Notes: generated by a model from the letters alone, not told the origin. DNA of 64,000 nt from JAAYYM01 sp964638005 (GCA_964638005.1 CAZWXS010000005.1:25343-89342); one strand, 5' to 3'. Shown: positions 16,395 to 26,175, counted from the first letter of the stretch. Numbers and translations are program-made.

Positions 16395-17320
16395 TATGCC
16401 ACCTCTCCATTCTTTAATATCTTAAGCAAATGCTTTACGTCTTTATCAAAATAAATCTTCCACGCGGCTCTCAGAAAAACAAATACCGTAATACGTCCCT
16501 TCATATCCACATCCGTCTCAAATACCGCTTCATCAAAATGTGGTGTTACATGCAGTCCGCCCTCAAAAACGGGATAAAGGATTCCCAATACTGCCAATAT
16601 GGAGCCTGTCGCTGCTGGATCCTCTGTTCCGATCTCCAGATTGATCTGCATCTTCCTCGGCTTGACATGTCGAAGCAGCGCCCCCGTCTGTCCGAACAAC
16701 AGCCGCAGTACCGCCTGATTATGCTCATCCTGCAGTAGTTGACTGTAATATTCAACTTTCTGTCCCATTGAAATAATATTATCACAAATTTTCCTAATTG
16801 TATATCTGATATTGGAAAAAAAGTTGTACAACATTTTAACGAAACGTTTTAATTTGGACAGAAAAGACTCTTTTTGTTCTTTTTCCGTTTGTTCTTCCGT
16901 CGTCTCACACGCTTCCGGCTGTTCTTCTGCACTCTCACATGCTTTCGACTGTCCTTCTGCATACTCCCATTCCTCCGGAAACAGCTCTTCTTCCGTTGTC
17001 TGCTTTTCGACTGTCTCTTTCAGCGCCTGTGGTGCGGACACCTTTTCCTTTTTGGGCTTAATCTTCCGCTTCCTATACCGAATACCGAATATCCGGATCA
17101 CCTTTTTGAGTTCGCCTTCTTCATAGGATACCCGCATACTGATAATATGTAACAACCACGATATCCTGCCCGCCGCCGTCAGGTCTCCGTGATAATGCAG
17201 GGTGCCCCTGTATCGGATGGGAACAAAGAACACCAGCAAGACCGTAAACAGAATCAATGCCAGAACTGATAACAGAATGATACCTATGATTTTCAATATG
17301 AGCAAGATTACAGATAGCAT
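16394..17320 (-). CDS. ytfI: DUF2953 domain membrane-anchored protein (YtfI-like)
   Basis: 308 residues. Residues 1-33 are a hydrophobic anchor (LLILKIIGIILLSVLALILF), followed by the PIRYRGTLHYHGDL DUF2953 start, a long Glu/Lys/Gln-rich low-complexity linker (about 85-160) containing short repeats of the type ACESAEEQPEACETTEEQ, then the conserved C-terminal part with GTEDPAATGSILAVLGILYP and PHFDEAVFETDVDMKGRI. Function unknown; its constant pairing with gerW suggests a sporulation or envelope role. Its start overlaps the upstream gene by 13 bases and its stop overlaps gerW. Confidence 0.85.
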   Translation of the reverse strand: MLSVILLILKIIGIILLSVLALILFTVLLVFFVPIRYRGTLHYHGDLTAAGRISWLLHIISMRVSYEEGELKKVIRIFGIRYRKRKIKPKKEKVSAPQALKETVEKQTTEEELFPEEWEYAEGQSKACESAEEQPEACETTEEQTEKEQKESFLSKLKRFVKMLYNFFSNIRYTIRKICDNIISMGQKVEYYSQLLQDEHNQAVLRLLFGQTGALLRHVKPRKMQINLEIGTEDPAATGSILAVLGILYPVFEGGLHVTPHFDEAVFETDVDMKGRITVFVFLRAAWKIYFDKDVKHLLKILKNGEVA

Positions 17321-17634
17321 TCTTTATCCTCCAAATATGACCTCAGATTCTCATAACTGCCGGTCTTTTGATATATGTCTTCAATGATTGCCTGTACAAG
17401 CTTCATGGCTTCTCTTTTTCCATTCGCAAGACCTACCACATAGATATCTTCTGTATGATAGTAATCCTGCATCACTACGGCACTGTGACAGATATCGAAT
17501 ACATCCGTCCCGTTCGCGGCAAGCATAATCAGATATGTGCCTACCATACCCGCATTATGCTTAAGATTCCATATGATCTTATCCTTTTTATCTGAAAGCT
17601 GATCGCTGATATACAGCTCTTTATAAAAATACAT
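17308..17634 (-). CDS. Conserved hypothetical protein, 108 residues
   Basis: A soluble mixed alpha/beta protein beginning MYFYKELYISDQLSDKKDKI, with IWNLKHNAGMVGTYLIMLAA and a C-terminal helix. No motif I recognise. GGAGG lies six bases before the ATG. It is the first gene of the run leading to DUF2953 and gerW and overlaps DUF2953 by 13 bases, so it is probably co-translated with them. The 218 bases upstream separate it from the divergent HD-GYP gene. Confidence 0.7.
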   Translation of the reverse strand: MYFYKELYISDQLSDKKDKIIWNLKHNAGMVGTYLIMLAANGTDVFDICHSAVVMQDYYHTEDIYVVGLANGKREAMKLVQAIIEDIYQKTGSYENLRSYLEDKECYL

Positions 17635-17789
17635 GGTTGGCCTCCGAGGGATGTTTATAATTAGCGTATATTTTATCGTGAATTCAGCAAAGTCTCAAAC
17701 ATCTGACTCTGCTTCATCGCGTATATTGTATCATAACCCCTTCGAAGTTTCCATAAATCTTTCCGGAAATGTTTGTGAAAATTATTGCG

Positions 17790-17818
17790 TTGACAAGATT
17801 CGCGAAAGTTTCTATACT
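17790..17818 (+). promoter_or_regulatory. Near-consensus sigma-A promoter for the HD-GYP gene
   Basis: TTGACA (17790-17795), 17-base spacer, TATACT (17813-17818), 34 bases upstream of the ATG at 17853. Confidence 0.88.
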
Positions 17819-17852
17819 AAAATCAGGCAGATAAACGGGAGGGATGTATCTT

Positions 17853-18911
17853 ATGGAAATGATCGCATCTATTGCTTTAAAACCCCAAATGGAATTGGCT
17901 GAGGACGTCGCTGACTACCAGGGTAAAATCATCATGAAGAAGAATACCGTATTAGACATTCATATGATTAAGAAAATACAGGCTCATTCCATTACAAGCG
18001 TCTATATCAAAGAGGCTGAAGACTATCTTCCCACCTATTTTGAAAAGTTAAAGGTCAGCAAGCTGTTTAAACAGTTTGAAGAGGTTTATGCTGCTAATCT
18101 GACTGCATGGAAGGTATCTGTCGATTCCTTTATCTATAAGAAAGTCCCGATGAATAATGCGGATTTGTTAAAGTTGACAGATAACATCATCGCTCATTTT
18201 GCAAAACAAAAATCCACTATTATCGATATGCTCTATGTTCTTCAGCATGATGAGACTGATTTGACCTATGCGCACTGCCTGAATGTCGCACTGTTGTGTA
18301 ACACCTTCGGATACTGGCTGCGTTTTAACGAGGAACAGATGAATACCCTGATTCTCTGTGGTTTTTATTATGACATCGGTAAATTCCTGCTTCCGAATGA
18401 TATCATATGGAAAAAAGGAAAGCTAAATAATCTTGAGTTTGATCTTGTGAAGACGCATGCATTTCACGGATACCACATCATCAGAGGACTGGATATCGAC
18501 GATCATATCAAAAGGGCTGCGCTGATGCATCACGAGCGCTGTGACGGTTCAGGATATCCGCAGAAGCTGGCGTTGTCCGACATCGATCCATATGCCAAGA
18601 TGATTGCAATCTTAGACTCTTATGAAGCCATGACCTCCTTCCGTTCTTACCGGGAGCCGATGTGTCCCTTCAAGGTCATCAGCATCTTTGAAAATGAGGG
18701 TCTGCAGAAATATGATGCCGGATATATCATGACATTTCTGGAGCGTATGGTTCAGGAATACCTGAACAAACAGGTGCGGCTCAGCGACGGGCGCGAAGGT
18801 GTCGTTGTCTTTGTCAACCAGCAGGCATTGTCAAGACCCATGGTACACTGCGGCGATGATTATGTGGATTTGTCACAAAACCGTTCATTATCCATTGAAG
18901 CACTTTTATAA
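17853..18911 (+). CDS. HD-GYP domain protein with altered HD motif
   Basis: 352 residues from ATG 17853, chosen because GGGAGG lies about 9-10 bases upstream (an ATG at 17844 abuts it). The N-terminal third is a DUF3391-like region; the HD-GYP domain runs from about 130 to 300. HD-GYP enzymes cleave cyclic di-GMP with a metal centre. Here the first histidine (TYAHCLNVA), the HHERCDGSGYP signature and DSYEAMTSFRSY are present, but the HD pair is Tyr173-Asp174 (FYYDIGK). Loss of that histidine should disturb metal binding, so it may be an inactive c-di-GMP receptor. Monocistronic with its own promoter and a terminator. Confidence 0.85.
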   Translation: MEMIASIALKPQMELAEDVADYQGKIIMKKNTVLDIHMIKKIQAHSITSVYIKEAEDYLPTYFEKLKVSKLFKQFEEVYAANLTAWKVSVDSFIYKKVPMNNADLLKLTDNIIAHFAKQKSTIIDMLYVLQHDETDLTYAHCLNVALLCNTFGYWLRFNEEQMNTLILCGFYYDIGKFLLPNDIIWKKGKLNNLEFDLVKTHAFHGYHIIRGLDIDDHIKRAALMHHERCDGSGYPQKLALSDIDPYAKMIAILDSYEAMTSFRSYREPMCPFKVISIFENEGLQKYDAGYIMTFLERMVQEYLNKQVRLSDGREGVVVFVNQQALSRPMVHCGDDYVDLSQNRSLSIEALL

Positions 18912-18930
18912 TGACATAGATGATACAGAT

Positions 18931-18973
18931 AAAAGAAGAAGCCGATTTCATATCCGAATCGGCTTCTTCTTTT
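18931..18973. terminator. Bidirectional intrinsic terminator between HD-GYP and Nudix genes
   Basis: AAAAGAAGAAGCCGATT pairs with AATCGGCTTCTTCTTTT around a short loop. The A and T tails let it work on both strands for the two convergent genes. Confidence 0.9.
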
Positions 18974-18974
18974 G

Positions 18975-19427
18975 TTAAAAATACTTTTTGTTGCCCCAAA
19001 GGTTGCTCTTCTTGAGATCCAGATATTCATTATAGGCCCTTTCAAGTATCTGCTTTTCATTTGCAAACTTCAGCAGATGATGCGCCTCATGATACTTGTA
19101 ATATCCGGAATCCATGAAGTATTCCTCACGTTGTGGTTTGCTGAAATAACTGTCAGCCATCATCAGATACCAGTGTACATCCTTTTCTACGGTATCCTCG
19201 GGTACGGTAAATGTGTATTGACTTTTTCCTATGTATTTGATTATAGATGCATTTACACCCGTTTCTTCAAGAACCTCTCTGGTCGCGGTATCCTTATACC
19301 CCTCGCCCTCTTCTACGGTTCCCTTTGGCAACACCCAGCCCTCATACTTGTTCTTATAGTTCTTGTATAGGACTAAAATCTTACCACGAAATATCACCAC
19401 ACCGCCACAGCTCGTTGCTTCAATCAT
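18975..19427 (-). CDS. Nudix hydrolase
   Basis: A 150-residue pyrophosphohydrolase. The Nudix box matches GX5EX7REUXEEXGU (GTVEEGE then REVLEETGV, about residues 36-58). The N-terminus MIEATSCGGVVIFRGKILVL and WVLPKGTVEEGE resemble diadenosine-polyphosphate or RNA-cap type Nudix enzymes, but the substrate cannot be told. GGAGGG precedes the ATG. It lies 130 bases downstream of the PBP gene in the same direction. Confidence 0.9.
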   Translation of the reverse strand: MIEATSCGGVVIFRGKILVLYKNYKNKYEGWVLPKGTVEEGEGYKDTATREVLEETGVNASIIKYIGKSQYTFTVPEDTVEKDVHWYLMMADSYFSKPQREEYFMDSGYYKYHEAHHLLKFANEKQILERAYNEYLDLKKSNLWGNKKYF

Positions 19428-19556
19428 TGCAATCCCTCCTGTCGTCTGGTGGGTCCTAAGACTTATTCACAGTATATCATGTGCCGTACGGCAACGTCAA
19501 GCAGCCGCAAAGCATGACACGCAAAGGGATACAGCCATATCCGTCATATAATTTTA

Positions 19557-21041
19557 TTATTGAAAATATGCATCAAAAATCCGCTTAGCCATCGGCACAG
19601 CATATTCTCCGCCCGAACCGGCGCCCTCCACAACGATCGTAACGGTCACTGACTTCGTCCCCATCGTTGCATAGCCGGTAAACCATGCATGACTCTCACT
19701 CTTATCCGTGCTGTACTCTGCAGATCCGGTCTTGCCCGCTGCCTCGTACGCTGCTCCCTTGAGCTTCGTTCCTGTACCGGACTGCACAACTTCCTTCATA
19801 AAGGATTGCAGGATTTCTGCCTCTTCTGTCGACATCAGCCTTCCATAAGTATCAGGCTTATATTCCCTGATCACATCCCGATTATAGTTCTCAATCTGTT
19901 CCACCACATAAGGCTTCATCAAAACACCGTCTTTTGCAATTGCAGACGTAATCATTGCCATATGAATCGGTGTAACCTGTGTCTTGCCCTGTCCGATGGC
20001 AGTCTGCATGACCTCTTCCAGATCCGAATTCTGGTTGATCGGCACATAGCTCTGCTTATAGCTGAGGCTCAAAGGCAATTCCGTGTTGAAAAGCAGTTCC
20101 TTACAGGTTTCCTCGAATTTTTTCCGGTTCAGACCTGTGCTGATGTTCGCGTAGGATGAATTACAGGAATCTGCAAAGGACTGCTTCAGATCCACCTCTC
20201 CGTGACTGATGCCGTGATAGCAATTGATGACCTGACCATCCTTTTCAAAATGTCCCGGACAGCTAAACTCATAGGTCCCGTAATCTTCCATATGCTCGCG
20301 CAGATACTCCAGTGTCGTAATGATCTTAAAGGTCGAACCGCCCGGATACAATCCCTGTGTTGCACGATTGACGAGAGCACCCTTCTCGGTATCGGCTGTC
20401 ACACTCTCCCACTCCGCCGCTATAGTATTCGGATCATAGTCCGGCTTTGATACCATTGCAAGGATCTTGCCTGTCTCAGGTTCCATAACAACCACTGCGC
20501 CCTTATAGACACCCAATGCTTCGCCTGCAGTCTGCTGTAACTTGGGATCAAGCGTAGTAATCACATTGTCTCCGATGTTCTTTTCCTCTGAAATCGTATT
20601 CTGCAGCCGCTCGGTCACAAATGCGTTGGAAGTCAGCAGATTAAAATTCTCCATATATTCGATTCCCATCTTACCGTGTGTGGAAAAGCCGACAATATGG
20701 GCAAATAAAGCTCCGTACGGATAATTTCTCGTCTCAGTCTTGTCCGCATTCACAATTGTTTCTGCCAACACTTCCCGATTGGCAGAATAGATCTTTCCGC
20801 GTACAACCTTTTCTGCTAACAGTTCCTGTCTGGAGTTGTATGAATTGTTAATGACCTCGCCGCTGTCAACTGCGATAAAATACATCAGATATCCGATCAT
20901 GACAATAAAAAGCGCAACAAACACATAGGTAATGTTCGCAATTTCCCGATTACCCTTTTGCTGTCCCTTTTTAACGTTTTTCTTTTTAAGATTCGTTTCT
21001 TCTTCGCTTCTTTGTGTTCTGTTTCGTCTTCCGAACATCAT
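19557..21041 (-). CDS. pbpA: Class B penicillin-binding protein (PbpA-like transpeptidase)
   Basis: Cross-links peptidoglycan outside the membrane. 494 residues: cytoplasmic basic N-terminus, one membrane anchor (about 37-58, ITYVFVALFIVMIGYLMYFI), a small non-catalytic domain, and the transpeptidase domain with SxxK STFK (in PGGSTFKIITT), SxN SCN (DSCNSSYAN) and KTG (GKTGSAEY). The small N-terminal module without a full dimerisation domain is like PbpA of Actinobacteria and Clostridia, which pairs with an FtsW/RodA polymerase. It overlaps the FtsW/RodA gene upstream by 56 bases, supporting joint function in one SEDS-PBP complex. Confidence 0.92.
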   Translation of the reverse strand: MMFGRRNRTQRSEEETNLKKKNVKKGQQKGNREIANITYVFVALFIVMIGYLMYFIAVDSGEVINNSYNSRQELLAEKVVRGKIYSANREVLAETIVNADKTETRNYPYGALFAHIVGFSTHGKMGIEYMENFNLLTSNAFVTERLQNTISEEKNIGDNVITTLDPKLQQTAGEALGVYKGAVVVMEPETGKILAMVSKPDYDPNTIAAEWESVTADTEKGALVNRATQGLYPGGSTFKIITTLEYLREHMEDYGTYEFSCPGHFEKDGQVINCYHGISHGEVDLKQSFADSCNSSYANISTGLNRKKFEETCKELLFNTELPLSLSYKQSYVPINQNSDLEEVMQTAIGQGKTQVTPIHMAMITSAIAKDGVLMKPYVVEQIENYNRDVIREYKPDTYGRLMSTEEAEILQSFMKEVVQSGTGTKLKGAAYEAAGKTGSAEYSTDKSESHAWFTGYATMGTKSVTVTIVVEGAGSGGEYAVPMAKRIFDAYFQ

Positions 21042-22338
21042 CGTCCACCCTTAAAATATATAGTCCCTGTATGATTGCAAACATAATCAGCGTTGTTAAT
21101 ACCGAGGTTCCTCCGTAACTCACAAGCGGAAGTGTCACACCCGTAAGCGGAATGAACTTTGTCACACCTCCTATAGTCAGAAAGACCTGAAATCCATACA
21201 TGACCGCCAACCCGACTGCAATCAGCTTATAAAATTCATCCTTCAGCTTCATCGAAATATTCATGAACATCACAAAGCAGCTGACGCACACCAGAATCAG
21301 ACAGGCTCCGAAAATACCGCCCAGCTCCTCCGAAATCGCCGCAAATATGAAGTCTGCCTCAACTACCGGTATCTTATTCGGTGCCCCCTGCTCAAGTCCC
21401 ATGCCAAACCAGCCTCCGGTTCCGATTGCAAATAACGACTGTGCAATCTGATATCCTGCATTCTCAATCGTTCCCAACGGATCCTTCCATGCCTGTACAC
21501 GAACACGTACATGTGAAAACAGCTTGTATGCGACCATCGACGCACCCGCTCCGCCTGCCAGACCGAGCAGCAGATAAAGAGGATTCTTGGTTGCAACATA
21601 GATCATGACAAAATAGACGATAAAAAAGATCAAGGCACTTCCCAGATCCTTGGAACATACCAGAATCAGTACATGTGCACCTGCAACCGCTGCCGTTATG
21701 ATTACGTGCAGAAAATCCGACGACTTGGCAAGCATTCCCGCAATCGCAAGAACAAAAAGGATCTTTACGAACTCCGAGGGCTGGAAGGTATAGCCTCCGA
21801 TGGAGTAAGATATCTTAGAGCCATTCGTAACCTGTCCCAAAATCATGACGATTCCAAGTGCTCCGATACCTGCAAGCGCATATATCCATGCAAATTTACT
21901 GATGATTTTTATCTTTCTGACCAAAAACGGAATAAACATCGTCAGGATCGTAGACACGACCACGATCTTGAACTGCTTGACAGATTTGTCATAGGAAAGC
22001 CTTGTCAGTATAACAAAACTGACTGTTAATAACAGACACATATTGTTGACGATCAAACGATTGGCCTTCGGATAAATTACACGGTACAACGCAATGGTTG
22101 CAAACAGAGTAATCTGTTGAAGTGCATAGAATATGATCAGCATGGAATTCTTGGTTTCCAGACAGAGTACCACAAAAGAAACGAAATGTATCAGAAACAT
22201 CAAAACATTCTGTCTGATGTAGATACCGTTTCGTTCGTCCTCAGTCGCATATCGAAATACCGTAAAACATTCGAGCGTGTAAAATGCCATAAATAAAATA
22301 ATGGCATATTTAGAAAACTCGATGATCATATTAGCCAT
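20986..22338 (-). CDS. FtsW/RodA/SpoVE family peptidoglycan glycosyltransferase (SEDS protein)
   Basis: A 450-residue polytopic SEDS polymerase that makes glycan strands from lipid II. Signature segments: YTFQPSEFVKILFVLAIA, KDLGSALIFFIVYF with the catalytic-type aspartate, GMGLEQGAPNKIPVVEADFI, and PLTGVTLPLVSYGGTSVLTT. The N-terminal 130 residues form extra membrane segments before the core. The C-terminus is basic. The overlap with the PBP gene indicates a cognate pair; whether it serves elongation, division or sporulation cannot be decided here. Ribosome site GGGGAG; it begins two bases after the U32 peptidase stop. Confidence 0.93.
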   Translation of the reverse strand: MANMIIEFSKYAIILFMAFYTLECFTVFRYATEDERNGIYIRQNVLMFLIHFVSFVVLCLETKNSMLIIFYALQQITLFATIALYRVIYPKANRLIVNNMCLLLTVSFVILTRLSYDKSVKQFKIVVVSTILTMFIPFLVRKIKIISKFAWIYALAGIGALGIVMILGQVTNGSKISYSIGGYTFQPSEFVKILFVLAIAGMLAKSSDFLHVIITAAVAGAHVLILVCSKDLGSALIFFIVYFVMIYVATKNPLYLLLGLAGGAGASMVAYKLFSHVRVRVQAWKDPLGTIENAGYQIAQSLFAIGTGGWFGMGLEQGAPNKIPVVEADFIFAAISEELGGIFGACLILVCVSCFVMFMNISMKLKDEFYKLIAVGLAVMYGFQVFLTIGGVTKFIPLTGVTLPLVSYGGTSVLTTLIMFAIIQGLYILRVDDDVRKTKQNTKKRRRNES

Positions 22339-22340
22339 TT

Positions 22341-24536
22341 TTACTCTACTCCCCTTGAAAAATGTCCCTTAGTAAACTCCGTAACCGGAGGTTGCATATC
22401 CGATGTCTCCCTGTATAGCGCTGCCGCATACCACTTTGCAATCTGAAGTGCATCTTCCGTTTTTTCATCCGTAAAGCCCAGCCGCAGACTTTCAAATCCC
22501 ATACTCTTGATCTTTGACAATTCATTGTGCAGGGACAACGGTACACTGTTATAGATTACATTATAACACTCGCTGCAGCAATTCTTAACATGTAATTTCT
22601 TCTGATACCGATCCTTTAACATCATTCCCGAAACCTTCTGATGTACACACTCCTTCAGTGTTCCCATGATGCATTGTGCGGTCACCATCATCGGTATGGA
22701 TCCGTAAATCGGCATTTCACAATCTGTACGATCAAGCTGCCGTATTTCTCGTTCATTCAGTTCCAAGGGCATCGTAAAGTGCCTGCATCCGAATCGACGC
22801 AGCTGCTCTCTTGCCGGAGTGTTCATGGCATACAGATAGTAATCTGACAGAATATCTCCCTGATACTTGATCTGTTGCAGCAGATAGAGCCATTCATAAT
22901 TCTGTACGGATACACCTGCAACTTCCGACCGATTCAGATATTGCAGCAGTCTCTCTCGTTTCTTTCCTTCGTAATGGCGGCAAATGACAGGCAGCGCCAA
23001 ATATACTTCCTTTCCTGCATCATGTACCATCCTGATTGCTGCATCGATGGATTCGATGTCTGCATAGGACAGATAGATGCGTTTGATTTCCTCTATCATA
23101 CATAACGATTTCAACAGTTCAAATGATTCAACGGATGCAGTCAGATATGGCGGATTATGGCGCATTTCTACAGACTCAACAGATTCTCTGCCATGCACCT
23201 GAAAGTCTCCCTTAGTCGTTTTTTCTCTCCGGTAAGACGCCGTCAACACTTCCATCAGCTGCTCGATTCCCTGTCTGCGCAATTCATTCAGCTGCTTGAC
23301 AGGCATAAAGATATCTTCCTCAGCTTCTACATCTATCTGTGTCAGTTCAAATAAAGTATTTCCCATCTTATTCAGCTGCTTGAGAATGCTCTCGTGGTCA
23401 AGAGGTCTGTTCAGTGCCTTTGATACGATTTCTCCCAACACCTCAACCTCTGCATTTTCAGTATGCAGCTGCAGTCTTGCGGGTTCATTTTTCTTCAGCA
23501 TGACACGCATGGAAGCCGGAAGGCGTGCCGCATGATTGACATAAGTGTCATATAATTTACTAAAGGCATCTGCATCATCTGTCTCATAACTCGGTTTTTT
23601 AAGAGACAGCATGTCCCTTCCGTTTTTCTTCAGATAATATCCCTCAGAGCTGCCGCTTCTTGTATAAAGTCTGCGAAGTTCCTCATAATCACTTCGTTCC
23701 ACATAATAGTTCTGACTTTCCGCCAGATTCAGATAGCGATCTATATATTTGCGGTACATACGTGTCACACCGGCTACATATTCCGGACGTTTCATACGTC
23801 CTTCAATCTTAAAGGAAGTAATGCCTGCCTCTATCATATCCGGAATCAGTTCGATCGTACACATATCCTTTAGGCTGAGTATATACTGTTCTCCTTCACG
23901 ATTCAGCTTCTTTCCGTCATACTCGATATCATAAGGAAGCCTGCACGGCTGGGCACATCTTCCCCTGTTACCGCTCCTGCCGCCAATCAAACTGGAAAAA
24001 AGACATTTTCCGGAATAGCTGTAGCATATGGCACCGTGTATAAAGCACTCGATCTGTACATCCGTGTGTTCTGAAATTTGCTTCAGTTCCTTAAGAGATA
24101 ACTCTCTTGCCGGTACAACCTGTTCCACGCCCAGTTCCTGCATAAGCAGGACACCCTCTTTTGCGGTAATCGTCATCTGCGTACTGGCATGTACAGGCAT
24201 ATTCGGAAAACAGTTTCTGATTACGGATACAGCTCCGATATCCTGCACGATAACAGCATCCAGTCCCGCCAGATAATATGGCTCAAGATATTCCGGCAGC
24301 TCTTTTATTTCTGTTTCCTTCATCAGAGTATTCACTGTCAGATAGACCTTTCTGCCATGCAGATGGGCATAATCAACCGCCCGAAGCAATTCCTCTTCGG
24401 TAAAATTCTTTGCATATGCTCTGGCACCGAATCGGCTTCCTCCGACATAAACAGCATCAGCTCCTGCCTCTATTGCAGCAACAAAGCTCTCATAACTCCC
24501 TGCTGGTGCCAGTAATTCTATCTTTTTAGACTCCAT
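22341..24536 (-). CDS. U32 family peptidase, probably a tRNA/rRNA hydroxylation or collagenase-like protein (RlhA type)
   Basis: 731 residues. The N-terminal U32 domain (about 5-330) has IELLAPAGSYESFVAAIEAG, VYVGGSRFGARA, the iron-sulfur-type cysteine region ECFIHGAICYSYSGKC with GRCAQPCR, and the signature SFKIEGRMKRPEYV. A DUF3656-like middle region follows and a C-terminal segment has more cysteines (VKNCCSECYNVIYN). This architecture matches RlhA-like proteins linked to 5-hydroxycytidine in 23S rRNA, more than true collagenases. Start ATG 24536 has AGGAG upstream; an earlier in-frame codon at 24611 would run into the zapA terminator. Confidence 0.85.
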   Translation of the reverse strand: MESKKIELLAPAGSYESFVAAIEAGADAVYVGGSRFGARAYAKNFTEEELLRAVDYAHLHGRKVYLTVNTLMKETEIKELPEYLEPYYLAGLDAVIVQDIGAVSVIRNCFPNMPVHASTQMTITAKEGVLLMQELGVEQVVPARELSLKELKQISEHTDVQIECFIHGAICYSYSGKCLFSSLIGGRSGNRGRCAQPCRLPYDIEYDGKKLNREGEQYILSLKDMCTIELIPDMIEAGITSFKIEGRMKRPEYVAGVTRMYRKYIDRYLNLAESQNYYVERSDYEELRRLYTRSGSSEGYYLKKNGRDMLSLKKPSYETDDADAFSKLYDTYVNHAARLPASMRVMLKKNEPARLQLHTENAEVEVLGEIVSKALNRPLDHESILKQLNKMGNTLFELTQIDVEAEEDIFMPVKQLNELRRQGIEQLMEVLTASYRREKTTKGDFQVHGRESVESVEMRHNPPYLTASVESFELLKSLCMIEEIKRIYLSYADIESIDAAIRMVHDAGKEVYLALPVICRHYEGKKRERLLQYLNRSEVAGVSVQNYEWLYLLQQIKYQGDILSDYYLYAMNTPAREQLRRFGCRHFTMPLELNEREIRQLDRTDCEMPIYGSIPMMVTAQCIMGTLKECVHQKVSGMMLKDRYQKKLHVKNCCSECYNVIYNSVPLSLHNELSKIKSMGFESLRLGFTDEKTEDALQIAKWYAAALYRETSDMQPPVTEFTKGHFSRGVE

Positions 24537-24574
24537 AACACTCCTATATTCCGAAAAAATGTCCTTTGATGTGG

Positions 24575-24596
24575 AAAAGGCTGTCTTTCGACAGCC
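24575..24596 (-). terminator. Intrinsic terminator after zapA
   Basis: GGCTGTC (24579-24585), a four-base loop and GACAGCC (24590-24596); on the minus strand the stem is followed by TTTT. It separates zapA from the U32 peptidase gene. Confidence 0.82.
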
Positions 24597-24656
24597 CCTC
24601 TCCCAATACACCTACTTTTTCATAAACCCGATAAAGTCCGGGTCAAACTCACTGAA

Positions 24657-25064
24657 TCACTTTTTCTTATCATTTAATTCCGTCTCAAGCTTCATGATAC
24701 GCTTCTGCATATCCATCATCTCATCCTTCGCACCCTTTGAAGACTTCTCTGCATTTTCAAGCTTGATCTGGGTGGAAATCAATTCATGCTTCAGATCGTA
24801 TAATTCCTTATCCTTGAGATCAAGTTCCTCTTCCAGATGATTGATCTGTTTCTTTGCCTTGAAATAATCATCAGCCATATTGAGCTGCAGCAAAGTATTC
24901 TGTGTATCAAGCGGCTGTCGACGAAATGCATCCATCTTATTATACTCTGCTATCTTGTTATTGATGTAAGTCGCTACCTTCTGCAGGTATTCTTCGCTCT
25001 CATAGCCACTTAATGTAAAGACCTTACCGCCTATCAATACTTCAGTATCAACCTTAGAAGACAT
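24657..25064 (-). CDS. zapA: Cell division protein ZapA
   Basis: 135 residues. The N-terminal ZapA domain reads TEVLIGGKVFTLSGYESEEY then LQKVATYINNKIAEYNK and LLQLNMADDYFKAKKQI; the C-terminal half is a long coiled coil. ZapA bundles FtsZ protofilaments at the division site. ATG 25064 is used; a GTG two codons earlier (25070) is an alternative. It sits directly after ruvB, a common clostridial arrangement. Confidence 0.9.
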   Translation of the reverse strand: MSSKVDTEVLIGGKVFTLSGYESEEYLQKVATYINNKIAEYNKMDAFRRQPLDTQNTLLQLNMADDYFKAKKQINHLEEELDLKDKELYDLKHELISTQIKLENAEKSSKGAKDEMMDMQKRIMKLETELNDKKK

Positions 25065-25150
25065 ACCCACACCCCACTATGCACGATACAATGAATAAAA
25101 ATAACCACAATACAAATTATATCAAAAATTTGAAATAATACAACCCCAAA

Positions 25151-26158
25151 TTATGATATCATTTCAGGAAGCGGTAATCCGAAATGCTGATATGCAAGCG
25201 GCGTGACCACTCGACCTCTCGGTGTCCTGTTAATAAAGCCGCTTTTCAGCAGATAAGGTTCATAGACATCCTCTATCGTACCGGCATCCTCCCCGATTGC
25301 GGCAGCCAGCGTATCCAAACCTACAGGACCTCCCGCGAACTTTTCAATCATCGTCATCAGTATATTCCGATCCAGATAATCCAGTCCGTAACGATCGACC
25401 TCCATCATATCAAGTGCCGTTGTTGCAACTTCATATGTAATATCTCCGTCAAAGCGCACCTGTGCAAAATCTCTGACTCTCTTTAAAAAGCGATTCGCAA
25501 GACGCGGCGTTCCTCTGCTCCTGCGTGCAAGCTCCATTGCCCCTTTTTCATCTATTCTGACCTCCAGTACCTCTGCCGAATGCCTGATGATCGTACTGAG
25601 TTCTTCATTGGTATAAAACTCCAGTCTGTTGATAACCCCAAAACGATCCCTGAGCGGTGCCGTCAACAGTCCGGCTCTGGTCGTTGCCCCCACCAGAGTA
25701 AACTTAGGCAGTTCCAGCCTGATGGATCTTGCCGATGCTCCCTTACCGATCATAATATCAATCGCATAATCCTCCATGGCAGGATACAGTACCTCTTCCA
25801 CCTGTCTGTTCAACCGATGTATCTCATCTACAAATAGAATATCCCCCTCCTGCAGATTGTTCAGGATGGCCGCCATCTCTCCCGGCTTTTCGATTGCCGG
25901 TCCTGAGGTCGTCTTGATATTGACCCCCATTTCATTTGCGATGATGCCTGCAAGCGTTGTCTTGCCAAGACCGGGTGGTCCGTAAAAAAGCACATGATCC
26001 AGTGCTTCTCCTCTTTTCTTTGCGGCATCGATATAGATTTTCAGATTTTCCTTCGCCTTATGCTGTCCGATATAATCTGATAAAAACTGCGGTCTGAGAC
26101 TTCCCTCTATCTTAATGTCCTCTTCGGTCAAGGTTGTTTCGATTGAACGTTTCTGCAT
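25151..26158 (-). CDS. ruvB: Holliday junction branch migration ATPase RuvB
   Basis: 335-residue AAA+ motor that drives branch migration with RuvA. Seen: RPQFLSDYIGQHKAKENLKI, Walker A GPPGLGKTT, Walker B DEIHRL, sensor GATTRAGLLTAPLRDRFG, the arginine-finger region, and the winged-helix C-terminus with GGPVGLDTLAAAIGED and RTPRGRVVTPLAYQH. Normal length. It lies 17 bases after ruvA in one operon. Confidence 0.98.
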   Translation of the reverse strand: MQKRSIETTLTEEDIKIEGSLRPQFLSDYIGQHKAKENLKIYIDAAKKRGEALDHVLFYGPPGLGKTTLAGIIANEMGVNIKTTSGPAIEKPGEMAAILNNLQEGDILFVDEIHRLNRQVEEVLYPAMEDYAIDIMIGKGASARSIRLELPKFTLVGATTRAGLLTAPLRDRFGVINRLEFYTNEELSTIIRHSAEVLEVRIDEKGAMELARRSRGTPRLANRFLKRVRDFAQVRFDGDITYEVATTALDMMEVDRYGLDYLDRNILMTMIEKFAGGPVGLDTLAAAIGEDAGTIEDVYEPYLLKSGFINRTPRGRVVTPLAYQHFGLPLPEMIS

Positions 26159-26175
26159 ATCTGATTCCTCTGTTT

